10,511 nt of DNA, taken from the NCBI GenBank assembly GCA_002700125.1, contig PACM01000016.1, forward strand, positions 4,473 to 14,983, in the 5' to 3' direction. The DNA comes from Dehalococcoidia bacterium. Lineage in GTDB: Bacteria; Chloroflexota; Dehalococcoidia; Lucifugimonadales; Lucifugimonadaceae. Shown piece by piece: positions 7,318 to 10,511 of the stretch; positions within the stretch are counted from its first letter, which is position 1, and every line of letters starts with the position of its first letter. The notes below the pieces were generated by a model that worked only from the letters and a program-made list of their open reading frames with translations, was not told the origin of the DNA and did no database searches. A program made the position numbers and the translations under genes.

Positions 7318-8216
7318 ATCCCACCTCCTAAAACATTCAGGAGAACTGAAGCTCGTACCCAAAATCCATTTTCAACTTGATCAGAGATTAAAGAAATCTT
7401 TGAGTCTATTAATCCTTTTTCGATTTCTACATTCTCATTAACAGGCCCTGGGTGAAGCAAAAATTTAACGGAATATTTTTTGAGTAATTCTTTGGTAATG
7501 CGAAAATTATTAACGTAATCATTTAAATCAATTTGGTGTCCTTGCAGTCTCTCATTTTGTATTCTTAAGGCCATGATTACATCAGCAAATTCTAAAGCAT
7601 CATTTAGAGACGCAAAAGATGTGAATCTATTCATATCTAGATCATTTGGTTGGAAATAACGTGGCGCACATATTGCAACTTCAGAATGCATTTTTGTAAA
7701 ACAAAAATTTGTTGAGGGAGCCACTCTACTATTCTGTACATCTCCTACTATACAAATCTTAAGTTCATCAAGTTTCACACCTTTTTCAATCAAAGTCATC
7801 ATGTCTGATAAAGATTGAGTAGGATGTGCCTTTCTACCTGTACCTGCGTTTATAACTGGGCATTTCATTATGGAATTTGCCAAGATTGCAGAGTCATCTT
7901 TTGAATCTCTAATAATTAATGCATCAATGGGGTATGAGCCTAAAGTTTTAAGGGTATTTTCAAGGGTTTCACCTTTAGTAATCGATGAATCAAGTTGAGA
8001 TACATGAATAACATTCGCACCCAATGCTGAGCATGCTAATTCAAAAGAAGTTTTGGTCCTAGTACTCGGCTCCAAGAATAAAAGTAGGATATTTTTGCCT
8101 GATAGCGGTTTCTTATCTTTAATCCGAGAGAAATTCCCTTTGAGGAAAAAAGATGTATTTAGTAGATTATCTACTTGAGATTCTTTTAATCGATCAAAAT
8201 CTAATAATTTGTCCAT
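7314..8216 (-). CDS. pyrB: Aspartate carbamoyltransferase catalytic subunit
   Basis: PyrB condenses carbamoyl phosphate with aspartate to give carbamoyl aspartate, the committed step of pyrimidine synthesis. The 300 residues match the catalytic-chain length. The carbamoyl-phosphate domain has STRTKTSFE (51-59), the mobile-loop S77 and K81 (TKGETL), R103, and HPTQ (131-134). The aspartate domain has R164 (NSRVAPS), R218 and Q220 (LRIQNER) and the HPGPVN loop (255-260). All main active-site residues of the family are therefore present. Two spots differ from the common form: the usual NAGDG is NAGTG (123-127), and the usual VARSN is VAPSTN (165-170). No PyrI regulatory chain is present. The gene heads the operon and begins with an ATG lacking any Shine-Dalgarno, next to a promoter that predicts a leaderless mRNA. 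The stop codon shares ATGA with the pyrC start. Confidence 0.97.
   Translation of the reverse strand: MDKLLDFDRLKESQVDNLLNTSFFLKGNFSRIKDKKPLSGKNILLLFLEPSTRTKTSFELACSALGANVIHVSQLDSSITKGETLENTLKTLGSYPIDALIIRDSKDDSAILANSIMKCPVINAGTGRKAHPTQSLSDMMTLIEKGVKLDELKICIVGDVQNSRVAPSTNFCFTKMHSEVAICAPRYFQPNDLDMNRFTSFASLNDALEFADVIMALRIQNERLQGHQIDLNDYVNNFRITKELLKKYSVKFLLHPGPVNENVEIEKGLIDSKISLISDQVENGFWVRASVLLNVLGGGI
7321..7329 (-). promoter_or_regulatory. Strong Shine-Dalgarno that fixes the pyrC start
   Basis: The minus strand reads AGGAGGTGG here, a near-complete match to the anti-Shine-Dalgarno, with the AGGAGG core 6 bases before ATG 7317. It lies within the last codons of pyrB. It is much the best ribosome-binding site in the window and decides against the ATG at 7362. 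Confidence 0.9.
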
Positions 8217-8225
8217 TAAAAGTCT

Positions 8226-8254
8226 AAAATAGCATTTTTACAGACTTATAACAA
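8226..8254 (-). promoter_or_regulatory. Promoter of the pyrB-pyrC-carA-carB operon, predicted leaderless
   Basis: On the minus strand a -35 TTGTTA (8254-8249, 4 of 6) is followed after exactly 17 bases by a -10 TATTTT (8231-8226, 4 of 6). TGC directly before the -10 gives an extended -10. The start point would fall at about 8219-8216, that is 0-3 bases before the pyrB ATG. No room is left for a leader, attenuator or Shine-Dalgarno. Confidence 0.55.
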
Positions 8255-8263
8255 CAAGTTAAT

Positions 8264-8279
8264 GGTTTTTATAGGTTTT
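8264..8279. repeat. Direct repeat upstream of the pyrB promoter
   Basis: GGTTTT occurs at 8264-8269 and 8274-8279, one helical turn (10 bases) apart, about 50-60 bases upstream of the predicted pyrB start. The position would suit an activator or an A-tract/UP-type element, but the repeat is short and may be chance. Confidence 0.3.
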
Positions 8280-8283
8280 AGTG

Positions 8284-8303
8284 CCTAATTAGTGTTAATT
8301 AGG
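8284..8303. repeat. Perfect 8-base inverted repeat over the stop of the FAD oxidoreductase gene
   Basis: CCTAATTA (8284-8291) and TAATTAGG (8296-8303) are exact inverted copies separated by GTGT. The repeat spans the last codons and TAG stop of the FAD oxidoreductase gene. As RNA it would form a weak stem (two G-C pairs) with a 4-base loop. No run of U follows on the minus strand, so it is not a normal intrinsic terminator. It could be a protein-binding site or an mRNA 3'-end stem. Confidence 0.5.
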
Positions 8304-9346
8304 TCTACTACTCTTTTACCGAGCACTGGACCTAATTTTATCCCGTTTCTTCCTGCTCCAGTGCTGACATATAATCCTTTAATTGATTCAGATTCTCTTA
8401 TAATTGGTACATTTTCTGGTGAAGATGGTCTCAAGCATGCAGTTTGCTTCTCAACATGGAGATCTGAAAATCCAGAAAACATGCTTTTGAAAGCATCTAG
8501 AATCATCTTCTTGCCATCCGAGGTAGGAGAATCATCAAATCCAACATCTTCTTCTGTGGTTCCCAACCAAAGCAAGCCATCTTGCTTCTTGGTGACATAA
8601 TCTTTTCCCCAAGAGACAGAAATATTGAGATCTTCTTTTGAACTGGCTCGTAAAATCTGACCCTTTAAGGGCATCACATTCACGGTCATTAAATTATCCA
8701 ACATTTCTTTTGTCCACGGGCCTGAAGAAATGATTATATTTTCTGCATGAATTTTTTCTTTATCTAAAGAAACACCTTCAAATCTAATGTGTCCGTTGAC
8801 TTTGTGTGTAATTAAGTTTTCCTTGCGAAAATCAAAATTTATCAGCTTAGAGCCCATATTAATCGCTGCATCTTTTAAACTATTTGTAAGGTTGAATGAA
8901 TCAACTTCAAAATAATTTTCAGTAAATATCCCACCGTACATCGCATTAATTAGTTTAGATTCGACTTTCTTGATTTCATTCTCGCCATACCAAAAGCAAT
9001 CCTCTTTCGACGATATTGATAAGAATTCCTTAAAATTGTTCGCTTCGTCTTCATTAACTGCAACTCGAACATATGGTTTTTTAACGTAGAATGGGTCTGT
9101 AGGAGAAAAGTTCTGTAGCTCGTTTCTTAGTTCGGAATGTAGTGACATTGCTTCAGTATGAAATTTTATCATCTCTGCATTGTCGTAAATGTAAGGCGCA
9201 AGTCCTCCTTGAGCATTTCCTGAAGAATTAAAACCGCAGAAATTTTTTTCTATGATTAAAACTTTCTTGTTCTTTCGGGAAGCATAAAATGCAGCTGCAC
9301 TCCCAACAATACCGCATCCAACGATAACTAGGTCATATGATTTCAT
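8285..9346 (-). CDS. FAD-dependent amine/amino-acid oxidoreductase (DadA/ThiO-like, DAO family)
   Basis: The 353-residue flavoprotein begins with a clear FAD-binding Rossmann motif, VIVGCGIVG (7-15), closed by the acidic E33 in VLIIEKN. SSGNAQGGLAP (41-51) is the usual second contact in the glycine oxidase / D-amino-acid dehydrogenase family. MPLKGQILR in the middle, a GTTEEDVGFD segment, and a C-terminal LRPSSPENVPII...GLYVSTGAGRNGIKLGP block are all hallmarks of that family. Such enzymes oxidise C-N bonds of amino acids such as glycine, sarcosine or D-amino acids. Specificity cannot be read here. There is no signal peptide. The gene starts 1 base after the malic enzyme stop, so the two are almost certainly cotranscribed, with only a weak AAGG 10 bases before the ATG. 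It lies upstream of pyrB, but nothing in its sequence resembles dihydroorotate dehydrogenase. Confidence 0.88.
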   Translation of the reverse strand: MKSYDLVIVGCGIVGSAAAFYASRKNKKVLIIEKNFCGFNSSGNAQGGLAPYIYDNAEMIKFHTEAMSLHSELRNELQNFSPTDPFYVKKPYVRVAVNEDEANNFKEFLSISSKEDCFWYGENEIKKVESKLINAMYGGIFTENYFEVDSFNLTNSLKDAAINMGSKLINFDFRKENLITHKVNGHIRFEGVSLDKEKIHAENIIISSGPWTKEMLDNLMTVNVMPLKGQILRASSKEDLNISVSWGKDYVTKKQDGLLWLGTTEEDVGFDDSPTSDGKKMILDAFKSMFSGFSDLHVEKQTACLRPSSPENVPIIRESESIKGLYVSTGAGRNGIKLGPVLGKRVVDLINTN

Positions 9347-9347
9347 T

Positions 9348-10511
9348 TTAATGAAACCTTTTAAAAGACAAATACCCAGAACTTGACTTTGATCGTTTTC
9401 TAGATAAACCTTGTTCGACAGCGACTGATGCTACTGATTTTGCCACATTACGTACAACACTAGCGTCAAACATACTTGGCATTATAAATTCTTCACTCAG
9501 ATTTTCGTCAGGGATTACAGAAGCAATCGCTTTGGCTGCAGCTATCTTCATTTCATTGGTAATAGTGGTTGCCTTACAATCAACGAGTCCTCTAAAAAAT
9601 CCTGGATAGGCCAAAGAGTTGTTTACTTGATTTGGAAAGTCTGAACGGCCTGTTGCCATAATTGCCACATTGCTTGATACATCTTGTGGCAGTATTTCAG
9701 GGTTAGGATTAGATAGAGCAAAAACAATTGCATCTTTATTCATACGTTTAATTTGATCTTTGGTGATTAAATTCGGTCCTGCCAACCCTAAGAAGAAGTC
9801 TGCACCTTTTAGACAATCGCCTATTGATCCATCTAATTTTTCTGGATTTAGGTTTTTCTCTAACCAAATTGAGTGTTCGTAATTATCATCATGTCGTCTC
9901 TTAAATATACCTTTACTATTAAAACCAATAATATTTTTAATACCATAACTGTTGAGCATTTTGGCACAAGCTGTTCCAGCAGCTCCCAATCCGAGTAGAA
10001 CTACTTTCAAATCCTTCTTTTTCTTCTTTAATACTTTTAGAGAATTTATTAAAGCAGCTAAAACAACTATTGCCGTTCCGTGTTGATCATCATGAAAAAC
10101 GGGTATGTCGAGATCTTGCTGTAAGATCCTTTCAATTTCAAAACATCGTGGAGCACCAATATCCTCGAGATGTATTCCTCCAAATCCAGGAGATATCGCT
10201 TTTACAACATTTACTATCGCATCAACATCCTGAGTGTTCAGACAGATAGGCCACGAGTCAACACCAGCAAACTCTTTCAATATGACAGCTTTACCTTCCA
10301 TGACCGGCAATGCAGCCTCTGGACCTATGTCTCCAAGTCCAAGAACAGCTGAACCATCAGTAACTATTGCGACTGTATGACTCTTGCCAGTAAGAGTCCA
10401 AACTGATTCATTATCTCTTGCTATCCTATCTGAAACTTTTCCGACTCCAGGGGTATATGCTCTAGACATCTGATCTCTGTTTTGAATCTTGATTTTACTT
10501 CTTACTTCTAT
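9348..10511 (-). CDS. Malic enzyme (malate dehydrogenase, decarboxylating), 5' end beyond the window
   Basis: This enzyme converts malate to pyruvate and CO2 with reduction of NAD(P). The gene is incomplete. The ATG at 10469 is not the true start, because the frame stays open through the 14 codons to the right edge. These read IEVRSKIKIQNRDQ and join the conserved AYTPGV motif exactly as in full-length malic enzymes. Numbering from Met 10469: the catalytic Tyr is Y5, the catalytic Lys is K60 in VMEGKAVILKEFAG, the metal ligands are E102, D103 and D128 (LEDI, FHDDQHGTA), the nucleotide-binding loop is GLGAAG (160-165), SNPNPE is 253-258 and NNSLAYPG is 283-290. The visible 387 residues cover nearly all of the catalytic region. 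The IEVRSK-type lead-in is what I recall from malic enzymes with an N-terminal ACT domain, which would lie off the edge. Cofactor preference is not clear. Confidence 0.95.
   Translation of the reverse strand: MEVRSKIKIQNRDQMSRAYTPGVGKVSDRIARDNESVWTLTGKSHTVAIVTDGSAVLGLGDIGPEAALPVMEGKAVILKEFAGVDSWPICLNTQDVDAIVNVVKAISPGFGGIHLEDIGAPRCFEIERILQQDLDIPVFHDDQHGTAIVVLAALINSLKVLKKKKKDLKVVLLGLGAAGTACAKMLNSYGIKNIIGFNSKGIFKRRHDDNYEHSIWLEKNLNPEKLDGSIGDCLKGADFFLGLAGPNLITKDQIKRMNKDAIVFALSNPNPEILPQDVSSNVAIMATGRSDFPNQVNNSLAYPGFFRGLVDCKATTITNEMKIAAAKAIASVIPDENLSEEFIMPSMFDASVVRNVAKSVASVAVEQGLSRKRSKSSSGYLSFKRFH

Noticed and set aside
7318..7362. An upstream in-frame ATG for dihydroorotase at 7362, adding 15 residues
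   Set aside because: It would lie deep in pyrB and lacks a ribosome-binding site. The extra residues do not look like a dihydroorotase N-terminus. ATG 7317 has AGGAGGTGG at ideal spacing and an ATGA overlap.
8217..8284. A PyrR-type attenuator or riboswitch before pyrB
   Set aside because: Only 68 bases are available, no terminator/antiterminator pair is visible, and the best promoter leaves essentially no leader.
8284..8303. Inverted repeat as a Rho-independent terminator of the malic enzyme-flavoprotein unit
   Set aside because: The stem is mostly A-T and no U-tract follows on the minus strand. It is therefore listed as an inverted repeat only.
8292..8600. Plus-strand open frame of 102 codons opposite the flavoprotein gene
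   Set aside because: It is an antisense shadow. The minus-strand frame is a clear DAO-family enzyme and the plus frame shows no recognisable motif.
8285..9346. The flavoprotein as a replacement dihydroorotate dehydrogenase, since pyrD is missing from the cluster
   Set aside because: It has an FAD Rossmann fold and DadA/ThiO motifs, whereas dihydroorotate dehydrogenases are FMN TIM barrels. pyrD is more likely elsewhere in the genome.
10170..10352. Plus-strand open frame of 60 codons opposite malic enzyme
   Set aside because: It lies antisense to the malic enzyme catalytic motifs and has no support of its own.
10467..10469. ATG at 10469 as the malic enzyme start
   Set aside because: The frame is open to the window edge and encodes conserved malic enzyme sequence before AYTPGV. 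This Met replaces a conserved hydrophobic residue inside the domain.
1..10511. A novel defence, mobile or secondary-metabolite system
   Set aside because: Every gene of appreciable length belongs to a known metabolic or transport family. No transposase, integrase, repeat array, toxin-antitoxin pair or biosynthetic core enzyme was seen on either strand.

Overview
The window is AT-rich (roughly one third G+C by eye), almost fully coding bacterial chromosome from a compact genome. Neighbouring genes overlap by 4, 8, 11 and 12 bases or sit 1 base apart. The two longest non-coding stretches are only 75 and 68 bases. I see no mobile element, CRISPR array, tRNA, rRNA or phage gene. The lineage cannot be fixed from sequence alone. 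The pyrB-pyrC-carA-carB order, the type of malic enzyme, the very short gene spacing and the low G+C would suit a streamlined, perhaps marine, bacterium. A Chloroflexota (SAR202/Dehalococcoidia-like) origin is my tentative guess and is not demonstrated.

Layout from left to right: (1) a minus-strand ModA-like periplasmic oxyanion-binding lipoprotein (26-793); (2) a 75-base divergent promoter region; (3) a plus-strand class I SAM-dependent methyltransferase of unknown substrate (869-1693), whose 3' end overlaps the end of carB tail to tail; (4) a minus-strand pyrimidine operon read from right to left, pyrB (8216-7314), pyrC (7317-5989), carA (5996-4905), carB (4915-1682); (5) a 68-base spacer holding a good promoter for pyrB, a 10-base-period direct repeat and a small inverted repeat; (6) a minus-strand FAD-dependent amine/amino-acid oxidoreductase of the DadA/ThiO class (9346-8285), 1 base downstream of (7) a malic enzyme whose 5' end runs off the right edge.

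The four pyrimidine genes encode the first three steps of de novo UMP synthesis. CarAB makes carbamoyl phosphate from glutamine, bicarbonate and ATP. PyrB condenses it with aspartate, and PyrC closes the ring to dihydroorotate. pyrD, pyrE, pyrF, a PyrI regulatory subunit and PyrR are not in the window. All four junctions are translationally coupled by overlaps.

The most informative non-coding signal concerns translation starts. The first genes of the apparent transcription units (the methyltransferase, pyrB, and less clearly the ModA-like gene) have a -10 box only about 6-12 bases before the start codon and no usable Shine-Dalgarno. This predicts leaderless or near-leaderless mRNAs. Internal pyrC, in contrast, has a near-perfect Shine-Dalgarno. 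I found no convincing novel defence, mobile or biosynthetic system here; this is mainly housekeeping metabolism.
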